Of a stretch of DNA of 7,162 nucleotides, positions 1 to 4,482 are shown piece by piece. The stretch covers positions 1-7,162 of the forward strand of contig DFFT01000119.1 of the NCBI GenBank assembly GCA_002372325.1, given 5' to 3'. Both the position numbers and the translations under genes were made by a program. The notes beneath the pieces were generated by a model. It had not been told where the DNA came from and ran no database searches. It saw only the letters and a list, made by a program, of their open reading frames with translations. The DNA comes from Succinivibrionaceae bacterium UBA3769 (GTDB lineage: Bacteria > Pseudomonadota > Gammaproteobacteria > Enterobacterales > Succinivibrionaceae). The first letter of the stretch is position 1. Each line of letters begins with the position of its first letter.

Positions 1-138
1 CGGTCTGGTTATAAGCAGCACCTTTGAGGTGATGTCTTTAAAGACAGTTCTGATAAACGAAGTCTTATCCGCATAGTAACTGTTGCTCTCAATAAGCTCA
101 TGAAACGTCTCGACACCGATGTTAACAGGCTTAACCAT
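1..138 (-). CDS. N-terminal fragment of AAA-ATPase-like / PD-(D/E)XK protein (runs off left edge)
   Basis: I translated the minus strand from the ATG at 138 and obtained 46 codons open to the edge. The peptide starts MVKPVNIGVETFHELIESN, followed by YYADKTSFIR and VLLITRP. This matches the start of the large family annotated as AAA-ATPase-like (PF09820) with a C-terminal PD-(D/E)XK nuclease-like domain: an I-G-x-x-x-F-x-x-[IL] opening, [YF]-Y-x-D-K-T-x-x-[IL], then the beta strand L-L-I-T-R-P that leads into the Walker A loop (RPRRFGKT in relatives), which here lies beyond the edge. AAGGA (minus strand, complement of about 149-153) precedes the ATG at a suitable distance. These proteins are abundant, often multicopy, in anaerobic gut bacteria. 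Their role is unknown, though a mobile or defence role has been suggested. The family call is from motif recall on a short fragment. Confidence 0.8.
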   Translation of the reverse strand, partial: MVKPVNIGVETFHELIESNSYYADKTSFIRTVFKDITSKVLLITRP

Positions 139-201
139 AATGTTTGTCCTTATTCATGTGATTATTGGAATTCAGCACTGAAAACAGGTTTATGATGAAA
201 T

Positions 202-414
202 TCACAATAATGCTGTTTTCCCGGAATAAAGCATCTCCGGTATTCCACGAAGCGGGCCACGAAACTTATCCGCTTCCGGAGATCGAGGCCCTGATGTGAC
301 AGCCTCCTTCAAGTAAAGCATAATATCAGATCTGAGGTCGATCAGTAATGAGCTCAGCACTTTAAATCTGATACAAAAACGTATTTGTCCGGTTTTTTTA
401 TCTCCAATTCCCAT
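202..414 (-). CDS. Small hypothetical protein (70 aa), uncertain
   Basis: An open frame begins at an ATG at 414, preceded on the minus strand by GAGGT at 421-425 with a 6-nt spacer, which is close to ideal for a ribosome binding site. The product is 70 residues, begins MGIGDKKTGQIRF, is basic in its first 20 residues, has a short helix-like LSSLLIDLRSDIMLYLKEA segment (about 20-38) and ends YSGKTALL. I recognise no family and no catalytic motif. It lies 63 nt upstream of the AAA-ATPase-like start on the same strand, so the two could be co-transcribed. It may equally be a remnant of a larger gene or a chance frame; the ribosome binding site is the main argument for it. Confidence 0.4.
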   Translation of the reverse strand: MGIGDKKTGQIRFCIRFKVLSSLLIDLRSDIMLYLKEAVTSGPRSPEADKFRGPLRGIPEMLYSGKTALL

Positions 415-482
415 CGCTTCACCTCATTCCAGGATTCACTCAGCTATTCATGTGCATTGCAGCTGATTCCCTGACCAAAAAG

Positions 483-511
483 TCTTACAGATTGCCCATA
501 TCTTTGTGAGA
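483..511 (+). promoter_or_regulatory. Inverted half-sites TCTTACA/TGTGAGA, possible response-regulator boxes, copy 1
   Basis: TCTTACA (483-489) and TGTGAGA (505-511) face each other over 15 nt, about 190 nt upstream of the inferred sRNA start. TGTGAGA is followed 11 nt later by TCTCA, a second small inverted repeat. In Enterobacteriaceae UvrY binds TGTGAGA-GATC-TCTTACA far upstream of csrB, and in Pseudomonas GacA uses TGTAAG-N6-CTTACA. The words are the same here, but spacing and order differ, so assignment to a UvrY/GacA orthologue is inference. A further TGTAAG half-site lies at 625-630, about 65 nt before the inferred start. Confidence 0.4.
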
Positions 512-570
512 TATTTGCCATGTCTCAATGGGACTTTTTCGGAAAATATCCCATCTCCGGGTAAGCCGGA

Positions 571-611
571 AATCCCGGAAAGCCTTTAAAACAGGCGTTT
601 CCGCCGGGATT
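571..611 (+). repeat. Inverted repeat upstream of sRNA promoter, copy 1
   Basis: AATCCCGG (571-578) pairs perfectly with CCGGGATT (604-611), with inner pairing of GCCT with AGGC. In copy 2 the right arm has changed so that a different pairing, AAATCCC with GGGATTT, is possible. It is not followed by a T-run, so a terminator is unlikely; function is unknown. Confidence 0.4.
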
Positions 612-658
612 CACTGTTTTCTCATGTAAGCCGGAATCCGGAAGCGCGTTTCCCCCGA

Positions 659-686
659 TTGTTTATAAAACGGAATCGTCTAAAAT
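659..686 (+). promoter_or_regulatory. Sigma70-like promoter of sRNA copy 1
   Basis: A -35 box TTGTTT (659-664) is separated by 16 nt from a -10 box TAAAAT (681-686). Both boxes and the spacer are identical in the second copy, although the sequence just upstream has diverged. The predicted start is near 691-693, immediately before the first paired segment of the RNA. Confidence 0.65.
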
Positions 687-691
687 GAAAA

Positions 692-819
692 TATCGGCGG
701 ATGGAACAGGGACGTTCCGAAGCGGTTTTCAAGGATGAAATAAGCGCCGCCGATAAAGAACCGGAACAGGGACGTTCCGGAGAGCTGTGGGGGTTCATGA
801 TGAGCCCCCTTCCTTTTTT
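692..819 (+). ncRNA. CsrB/RsmZ-like CsrA-sequestering small RNA, copy 1
   Basis: A promoter and an intrinsic terminator delimit a transcript of about 128 nt without a credible reading frame. Three predicted hairpins present a GGA motif in a six-base loop: GGAAC[AGGGAC]GTTCC (703-718), TTTC[AAGGAT]GAAA (727-740) and CCGGAAC[AGGGAC]GTTCCGG (761-780). The in vitro selected CsrA site is RUACARGGAUGU with ARGGAU as the loop, and the two outer hairpins match its ACARGGAUGU core in 9 of 10 positions. GGA occurs seven times in all. ATCGGCGG (693-700) can pair with CCGCCGAT (747-754), closing a domain around the first two hairpins. Known RsmY/RsmZ RNAs are of similar size (about 120-130 nt) and titrate CsrA/RsmA away from mRNA leaders. 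The family call rests on structure and motif, not on sequence similarity to a named family. Confidence 0.8.
789..819 (+). terminator. Intrinsic terminator of sRNA copy 1
   Basis: GGGGGTTCA (789-797) pairs with TGAGCCCCC (801-809), giving nine pairs including one G-U, over a TGA loop. The stem is followed directly by TTCCTTTTTT (810-819). The U-run occurs only on the plus strand, which sets the direction of the RNA gene. Confidence 0.9.
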
Positions 820-909
820 CGAACCGGCATTATTGAACCAGCCAGTTTTCTCCTTCTTTGCTTACCCTTTCTCTCCTTTCTCACTTCACCTTTTTGCCTC
901 TTCCCTATT

Positions 910-943
910 CTCAGGTCCGCCTCATACTCAGATCCACCTCATG
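910..943 (+). repeat. 17-bp minisatellite, two units (copy 1)
   Basis: Two adjacent 17-bp units, CTCAGGTCCGCCTCATA (910-926) and CTCAGATCCACCTCATG (927-943), end the pyrimidine-rich tract. The corresponding place in copy 2 has three full units and a partial fourth, so unit number has changed since the duplication. Confidence 0.85.
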
Positions 944-1119
944 TAAGTTATCATTTCTTCCCGGGGATGTTTGTATCTGCATCCGGCATAGACGATCTCT
1001 TTGACAAGCTCTCCGCTAAGCTAAAAACCTTGTGACATGCGTGTTTGCCGGGGTTCCTTCTTCACATGATTTTCTGAGTCCCAAAAACTGAAAGCAGAAA
1101 TTCTGAAAAATAAAGCTCG

Positions 1120-1159
1120 AAAAATACCAGCCGCGTAACGATATTAACGATGGCATTTT
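1120..1159. repeat. Degenerate inverted repeat at end of copy 1
   Basis: AAAAATACCAGC (1120-1131) faces GATGGCATTTT (1149-1159), pairing imperfectly. It is the counterpart of the perfect 12-bp inverted repeat at 1841-1881 in copy 2 and may be a decayed bidirectional terminator. Confidence 0.4.
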
Positions 1160-1187
1160 CCGGCAGGGCTGAAGCATAACCCAAAAC

Positions 1188-1216
1188 TCTCACAGATTGC
1201 CCCGATTCTTGTGAGA
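1188..1216 (+). promoter_or_regulatory. Inverted half-sites TCTCACA/TGTGAGA, possible response-regulator boxes, copy 2
   Basis: TCTCACA (1188-1194) and TGTGAGA (1210-1216) form a perfect 7-bp inverted repeat with a 15-nt spacer. Copy 1 has TCTTACA in the left arm, so the spacing is retained and the arm differs by one base. A TGTAAG half-site is also kept nearer the promoter (about 1330-1335). The position relative to the sRNA promoter is the same as in copy 1, which fits a distal activator site; the activator itself is not in the window. Confidence 0.4.
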
Positions 1217-1363
1217 CATTTGCCATATCTCAATGGGACTTTTTCGGAAAATATCCCATCGCCGGGTAAGCCAAAAATCCCGGAAAGCCTTTAAAACAGG
1301 GATTTACTCCGGAATTTTCAGTTTTCTCATGTAAGCCGGAATCCGGAAGCTTCTTTTTCCCGG

Positions 1364-1391
1364 TTGTTTATAAAACGGAATCGTCTAAAAT
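1364..1391 (+). promoter_or_regulatory. Sigma70-like promoter of sRNA copy 2
   Basis: TTGTTT (1364-1369), a 16-nt spacer and TAAAAT (1386-1391) are identical to the copy 1 promoter. Both copies therefore look transcriptionally intact. Confidence 0.65.
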
Positions 1392-1396
1392 GAAAA

Positions 1397-1523
1397 TATC
1401 GGCGGATGGAACAGGGACGTTCCGAAGCGGTTTTCAAGGATGAAATAAGCGCCGCTGATAAAGACCGGAACAGGGACGTTCCGGAGAGCTGTGGGGGTTC
1501 ATGATGAGCCCCCTTCCTTTTTT
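1397..1523 (+). ncRNA. CsrB/RsmZ-like CsrA-sequestering small RNA, copy 2
   Basis: This second gene has the same layout as copy 1: hexaloop hairpins GGAAC[AGGGAC]GTTCC (1408-1423), TTTC[AAGGAT]GAAA (around 1432-1445) and CCGGAAC[AGGGAC]GTTCCGG (1465-1484), then the terminator. Only two differences from copy 1 occur in the RNA. One is a C-to-T change at 1456 within the long-range helix, where ATCGGCGG (1398-1405) pairs with CCGCTGAT (1452-1459); this turns a G-C pair into G-U and keeps the helix. The other is loss of one A in the unpaired linker before hairpin 3. Retention of structure supports both copies being functional. Multiple CsrA-antagonist RNAs per genome are usual in gammaproteobacteria, although direct tandem copies are less so. 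Confidence 0.8.
1493..1523 (+). terminator. Intrinsic terminator of sRNA copy 2
   Basis: GGGGGTTCA, loop TGA and TGAGCCCCC (1493-1513) are followed by TTCCTTTTTT (1514-1523). It is identical to the copy 1 terminator, while the sequence just after it has diverged. Confidence 0.9.
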
Positions 1524-1611
1524 CGGATCGGTAATTATTGAACCAGCCAGTTTTCTCCTTCTTTGCTTTCCCATTCTTCTTCATTTCTCACCTCTTTGCC
1601 TATTCCTTATT

Positions 1612-1678
1612 CTCAGATCCGCCTTATGCTCAGATCCGCCTTATGCTCAGATCCACCTCATTCTCAGACCACTTCTTG
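1612..1678 (+). repeat. 17-bp minisatellite, three and a partial fourth unit (copy 2)
   Basis: The units are CTCAGATCCGCCTTATG at 1612-1628 and again, identical, at 1629-1645, then CTCAGATCCACCTCATT (1646-1662) and a degenerate CTCAGACCACTTCTTG (1663-1678). The two identical leading units point to recent slippage or unequal exchange. Confidence 0.85.
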
Positions 1679-1755
1679 TAAGTTATCATTTCTTCCCGGG
1701 GATATTTGTATCTACATCCGGAAAAGACGATCTCTTTGACAAGCTCCTCCGCCAA

Positions 1756-3402
1756 TCAGAAAACCTTGTGATATGCGTGTTTGCCGGGTTCCTTCAGCGC
1801 ATGAATTTCTGACTCCCAAAAACTCACCGCAAAAATTCTGAAAAATACCGTCCGGATAACGATATTGACGACGGTATTTTTGGGGATATTTTCCGGCGGG
1901 GCTGATACGCTCTGATCCGCCGCCTTAAAGCAAAAAAGGACGGAACGTCCGGCCCTTTCTCTTATCTTAAGAGTAAGGCCGATTGCGGCATTCTTCTTCC
2001 CGGCAAATTCGATGGTGGCATTCTCTGCTTTTCCGGAAAGGACAATCTGGGGAATCACCTCATCAAGACCGGGAATTTCCAGGCCGGAAAGATCCACGGT
2101 AACATAGCTGTGACCATTGTCATCCAGCGAGCCGTTAACGGTAGCGCCGAAGAAGGAATCTCCGTCATTAAGCCTCTGGTAATTAACGCCATCCAGTGAA
2201 ACAGAAGCATCCGTAATGTTTACATAAATTACGGCATTAAACGGCGGAGCTTCCGGCTCGGCCAGGTTTTCACCATACTCTCCGGTATAGCTGCTGAAAA
2301 GATCGTGCTTGGTAACAGCTGTTCCATCGGAAGGTTCTTCGGTTTCATCCTCCCCCTGAGGATTGTCCGGCCCGGAAGGATTATCGTTACCGCCGGGGCC
2401 CAGAGGAACGACCGGATCATCAGTGCTGCCGCCGGGATTGTCAGGGTTATCGGTATTGCCCCCCGGGTTATCCGGGTCATCGGTGCTGCCGCCGGGGTTA
2501 TCAGGATTGTCAGTGCTGCCCCCCGGATTGTCAGGGTCATCAGTATTTTCTCCGGGGTTGGCAGGATTATCTGGTGATGCATTGTTCAAAGCAGTAATCA
2601 CATCATTTCCGGTAATGCTTTCCTGACTTGCCAGACCGTCATATACGGAATCAATCAGGGATTTGTATTTGGCAATCTCGGCAGTTACGCTGTCAGTGCC
2701 CGTACTGGCGCTTTCCAGTCTGGTCTCAAGAGCTGCCGCGCTTTCCGGAAGAACGTTATTCCGCGCCAGAAGCTCTCCGGCCACCAAAGCCCGGAGTCCG
2801 TCAGCATTGGTGATGTCGCTGTTGTAATCAATATCGGTAACGGCTCTGGAAACCCCGGCGGCGGCAGTCACGCTTTCCAGGGATGCCGTGTACACATCAG
2901 ATGTCAGAGATCCATGCTCTCCGGCCGCAATGGTCAGATCTGCCAGAGTGCTGAATGGAGTAATGGTATAAATGGCATCAGGATTGTTCCGGTCAAAAAA
3001 CACCTCCCGGGAAAACACCGTATTCTGAGTCAGACTGGTGCTGGCGCCGTAGATATGATCCGTGGCCTGAGAACTGGCAGCCTCGCAGATAACCCGGACA
3101 TGGTCAGCGAGATTCCCGGAGGAATCCTTAAGATCGCTTTCCGGAATTTCTAAAACGGCCTTGCCTGAAGCATCTGTGGTTTTCCAGGCCTCAGCGGCAT
3201 CCCGGGAGCCGTTCCGGTTTACATCTCCGAAGCAGATTGCTCCTTCAACATAGCCGTCAATAACCTGAAGTCCCAGTTGAAGAGAAGCCGCCGTATCATC
3301 AGCATTGCTGCTGTTATTTCCGCTGCTGCCACCGCCGCCGCAGGCTGTAAGTCCCATGGAAAGCAGAATCGCCAGGGACATTTTGGAGAAAGCGCATTTC
3401 AA
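1756..3402 (-). CDS. Lipoprotein with PDNPGG repeat linker; 3' end probably extended by stop loss
   Basis: The frame opens with TTG at 3402, directly after an in-frame TGA. It gives a type II signal peptide: MKCAFSK, a hydrophobic core and the lipobox LTAC with Cys21, then a GGGGSSGNNSSN tether. The next ATG (3381) would remove the basic n-region, so TTG is preferred although no Shine-Dalgarno is evident. Residues about 47-87 (VIDGYVEGAICFGDVNRNG...TTDASG) resemble the Ca-binding-like domain of many gammaproteobacterial surface lipoproteins. Residues 280-329 are five decapeptides of the PDNPGGSTDD type, a Pro/Gly/Asp linker. Residues about 363-479 look beta-rich. The function is unknown; an outer-membrane or surface location is inferred. 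After residue 479 the frame crosses a terminator-like hairpin (1932-1950), and residues about 500-548 are encoded in antisense to the sRNA repeat unit. The native protein probably ended near Lys479. Confidence 0.8.
   Translation of the reverse strand: MKCAFSKMSLAILLSMGLTACGGGGSSGNNSSNADDTAASLQLGLQVIDGYVEGAICFGDVNRNGSRDAAEAWKTTDASGKAVLEIPESDLKDSSGNLADHVRVICEAASSQATDHIYGASTSLTQNTVFSREVFFDRNNPDAIYTITPFSTLADLTIAAGEHGSLTSDVYTASLESVTAAAGVSRAVTDIDYNSDITNADGLRALVAGELLARNNVLPESAAALETRLESASTGTDSVTAEIAKYKSLIDSVYDGLASQESITGNDVITALNNASPDNPANPGENTDDPDNPGGSTDNPDNPGGSTDDPDNPGGNTDNPDNPGGSTDDPVVPLGPGGNDNPSGPDNPQGEDETEEPSDGTAVTKHDLFSSYTGEYGENLAEPEAPPFNAVIYVNITDASVSLDGVNYQRLNDGDSFFGATVNGSLDDNGHSYVTVDLSGLEIPGLDEVIPQIVLSGKAENATIEFAGKKNAAIGLTLKIRERAGRSVLFCFKAADQSVSAPPENIPKNTVVNIVIRTVFFRIFAVSFWESEIHALKEPGKHAYHKVF
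1841..1881. terminator. Perfect inverted repeat at end of repeat copy 2, possible bidirectional terminator
   Basis: AAAAATACCGTC (1841-1852) and GACGGTATTTTT (1870-1881) are perfect 12-bp arms around a 17-nt loop. Transcripts of either strand would end their stem in a run of U. It lies inside the extended lipoprotein frame, which is unexpected for a real coding region. The long loop and modest G+C make termination efficiency uncertain. Confidence 0.5.
1932..1950 (-). terminator. Probable native terminator of the lipoprotein gene, now inside its reading frame
   Basis: Read on the minus strand, GGACG-TTC-CGTCC is followed immediately by TTTTTT (complement of 1932-1937). An out-of-frame TAA lies at 1964-1962, only 11 nt before the stem, which is the usual stop-to-terminator distance. 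The stem is short (5 bp), though flanking AAA/TTT pairs may extend it past a bulge. Confidence 0.55.
2416..2565 (-). repeat. 30-bp tandem repeat encoding PDNPGG decapeptides
   Basis: Five consecutive 30-bp units encode PANPGENTDD, PDNPGGSTDN, PDNPGGSTDD, PDNPGGNTDN and PDNPGGSTDD. The DNA units are near-identical, so the number is likely to vary among strains by slippage or recombination without loss of frame. Such acidic Pro/Gly linkers usually separate folded domains of surface proteins. Confidence 0.9.
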
Positions 3403-3485
3403 TCAATACCGTCACGAAAAAGAAAACAAATGGAAAAGGAAGCAAAGAAAAGACAGAAGCGTCAAGAGAATACTTAAACAATGAT

Positions 3486-3525
3486 CACGTCCGCATAGTC
3501 ATTGTAAACGGCGCTTATGGACGTG
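3486..3525 (-). promoter_or_regulatory. Inverted repeat CACGTCC/GGACGTG over a candidate -10 box
   Basis: CACGTCC (3486-3492) and GGACGTG (3519-3525) are perfect 7-bp arms with 26 nt between them. They flank the proposed -10 box of the lipoprotein promoter, which would suit an operator. They could also form a hairpin in the leader; no regulator is identifiable. Confidence 0.35.
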
Positions 3526-3530
3526 CTCAA
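3501..3530 (-). promoter_or_regulatory. Candidate sigma70 promoter of the lipoprotein gene
   Basis: On the minus strand TTGAGC (complement of 3525-3530), 18 nt, then TACAAT (complement of 3501-3506). The start would fall near 3494, leaving a leader of about 90 nt before the TTG at 3402. The -35 box is weak, so this is tentative. Confidence 0.4.
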
Positions 3531-3531
3531 T

Positions 3532-3575
3532 TCTGAAAATGCCGTATTTTGAACAAAAACGGCAATATTTTCAGA
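3532..3575. repeat. Long hairpin (44 nt), possible terminator after cobC
   Basis: The arms pair in three blocks: TCTGAAAAT (3532-3540) with ATTTTCAGA (3567-3575), GCCGT (3541-3545) with ACGGC (3559-3563), and TTTTG (3547-3551) with CAAAA (3554-3558), leaving an AA loop and small bulges. That is 19 pairs in 44 nt. On the minus strand the inner GCCGT stem is followed by ATTTTCA, so it may stop transcripts coming from cobC. A processed element or protein-binding site is also possible. Confidence 0.55.
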
Positions 3576-3701
3576 CAGCGGGGGACAATCAGGGTGAAAC
3601 CCGAAAACGAAAGCGGCAGTAGAACTTATTAGACACCGGCCGCCGGATACAGTCTGACGACTTTTGCGTTTGACGGGTTCCTGGCTGCACGGTTCTAGCT
3701 G

Positions 3702-3760
3702 CGATAGTGAAAACGAGCCAAATTCGATAATGAAAACGGGCCAAACCCGATAACAAAATG
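3702..3760. mobile_element. 23-bp direct repeats resembling an IS21-family end (remnant)
   Basis: CGATAGTGAAAACGAGCCA (3702-3724 unit) is followed at exactly 23 bp by CGATAATGAAAACGGGCCA (3725-3747 unit) and a third partial unit CGATAACAAAATG (3748-3760). From memory, multiple terminal repeats with CGATAATGAAAA...GCCA are characteristic of IS21-family ends. No istA or istB frame is present, so at most a solo end or remnant is here. The family assignment is recall-based and unverified. Confidence 0.4.
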
Positions 3761-3804
3761 CTTCGGCGCCTTTTGCATCCCTGTGTATTTTCGCCGAGTT
3801 TCCG

Positions 3805-4464
3805 TTAGTTCCCAGGGGTTTTGGAATTCAGAAACATAATTCGGGGAAACACTCTTTCCATGCTGAACTCCATGCTGAACTCCTGCTCTGCATTCTGAAA
3901 GTATTTTATCCCGGTGAATTTGCCATAGGCGGGGGATGCCCTTTGCAGAATGTTAAGCACCGGACACTCCAGGATCCCCTGAAGCAGCGTGCTGATAACC
4001 CCGCTGTGGGTGACTGCCAGAATGCGGCGGTTTTCCCGGAGCTCGTGCTCCCGCGCCAAAATCCTTTCCAGAAAACCAAAGACGCGTTTTCTGAGATCTC
4101 CGGCATGCTCACCGCCCGGAAAGGCGGCATTTTCCCCCCGGTTCAGCTGCTCCAGGATCTGTTTTTCCTCCGGGGTAAAGTCCTGAAAGGCCTTGCCGTC
4201 AATGGATCCAAAGCTGATTTCCCGGATCTCCGGAGCTTCTGCGACCTTGGGATCCGCAAGGGAGATCCCGGCGGCCTCCAGGGTTTCCCGGCAGCGCTTC
4301 ATGGGTGAGACATATATTTCCTGAAAGCTTTCTCCGGAGATATTGACCATGTTTGCCAGCTCCTCCCGGAGGCAGCCGGCATCGGTGCCGGATCCGTAAA
4401 AAGCCGTGGGGCCGTCAATCCGGCAGTGCCTTAAAAGAATCAGTTCTGTTTCGATGTAGCTCAT
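3805..4464 (-). CDS. cobC: Alpha-ribazole phosphatase (histidine phosphatase superfamily)
   Basis: CobC removes the 5'-phosphate from alpha-ribazole 5'-phosphate (or from cobalamin 5'-phosphate) in nucleotide-loop assembly, in the cytoplasm. The 219-residue product shows the histidine phosphatase pattern: LILLRHCR near the start (R12, H13 phospho-acceptor), YVSPMKRCRETLE (R57), REISFGSIDG (acidic E82) and LAVTHSGVI (H153). The canonical RHG is RHC here. Start: ATG at 4464 with AGGGGA a few bases upstream, 18 nt after the cobS stop, so it is probably the last gene of a cobT-cobS-cobC operon. Near the end a 12-bp tandem duplication gives MEFSMEFSMER. A general phosphoglycerate-mutase-like phosphatase is the alternative, but the position after cobS makes CobC the better call. 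Confidence 0.85.
   Translation of the reverse strand: MSYIETELILLRHCRIDGPTAFYGSGTDAGCLREELANMVNISGESFQEIYVSPMKRCRETLEAAGISLADPKVAEAPEIREISFGSIDGKAFQDFTPEEKQILEQLNRGENAAFPGGEHAGDLRKRVFGFLERILAREHELRENRRILAVTHSGVISTLLQGILECPVLNILQRASPAYGKFTGIKYFQNAEQEFSMEFSMERVFPRIMFLNSKTPGN
3859..3882 (-). repeat. Perfect 12-bp tandem duplication in cobC
   Basis: CATGCTGAACTC occurs at 3859-3870 and again at 3871-3882. It inserts four residues in frame near the CobC C-terminus, beyond the catalytic histidine, so activity is probably unaffected. It looks recent, since the copies are identical. Confidence 0.85.
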
Positions 4465-4482
4465 AGGATCCCCTGACAGGAT

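Larger units (their letters stand above)
475..1175. repeat. Direct tandem repeat, copy 1 (~700 bp sRNA unit)
   Basis: Homology with the second copy (starting near 1180) begins at CCAAAAAGTCTTACAGATT and runs to about GGGCTGAAGC. The unit contains in order: half-sites TCTTACA and TGTGAGA (483-511), a hairpin-forming stretch (571-611), TGTAAG (625-630), a promoter (659-686), a small RNA gene (about 692-819), a pyrimidine-rich tract (about 810-910), two 17-bp minisatellite units (910-943) and a degenerate inverted repeat (1120-1159). Apart from the RNA gene I see no convincing coding region in this 1.3-kb protein-gene-free stretch: short frames on both strands have no ribosome binding site and differ between the copies. 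Confidence 0.9.
1180..1908. repeat. Direct tandem repeat, copy 2 (~730 bp sRNA unit)
   Basis: This is the second copy of the unit, starting CCCAAAACTCTCACAGATT and carrying the same elements in the same order and orientation. It is longer mainly because of extra 17-bp minisatellite units (1612-1678) and a roughly 10-nt insertion near 1881. Its right end is homologous to copy 1 up to about GGGGCTGA (near 1903) and lies inside the 3' end of the lipoprotein reading frame on the opposite strand. The flanks differ from copy 1 by scattered substitutions, whereas the promoter-sRNA-terminator core (1364-1523) differs by only one substitution and one single-base indel. Confidence 0.9.
3403..3804. other. 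Intergenic region between cobC and the lipoprotein gene
   Basis: I see no protein gene in these 402 bases. They hold a candidate lipoprotein promoter with an inverted repeat, a 44-nt hairpin and a 23-bp repeat with IS21-like ends, listed separately. The remaining stretch (about 3576-3700) shows only a short CCGGC-C-GCCGG palindrome around 3638-3648. Confidence 0.7.

Noticed and set aside
701..1035. Two plus-strand frames of about 80 codons starting within or after sRNA copy 1
   Set aside because: They start inside the RNA or its terminator, are Phe/Pro/Leu rich because of the C/T tract, and the frames are not kept in copy 2.
1327..1584. Minus-strand 85-codon frame rich in Lys/Arg across the sRNA of copy 2
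   Set aside because: It lies antisense to the sRNA and its terminator, its basic bias comes from the pyrimidine-rich tract, and no ribosome binding site or family is evident.
1501..1812. Plus-strand 103-codon frame beginning in the terminator of sRNA copy 2
   Set aside because: Its start is in the terminator loop and it covers the variable minisatellite; there is no ribosome binding site and it is not matched in copy 1.
480..1900. CRISPR array
   Set aside because: There are only two long copies of about 700 bp and no short evenly spaced repeats with unique spacers.
475..1908. Insertion sequence as explanation of the tandem unit
   Set aside because: No transposase frame, no terminal inverted repeats at the unit ends and no target-site duplication were seen.
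2229..2626. Frames with Ile/Arg or Gly/Leu/Pro repeats on both strands over the lipoprotein linker
   Set aside because: These are shadows of the 30-bp tandem repeat in other frames.
3277..3477. Plus-strand 66-codon Lys/Arg-rich frame opposite the lipoprotein start
   Set aside because: It is antisense to the signal peptide and leader; its composition reflects the pyrimidine-rich minus-strand leader.
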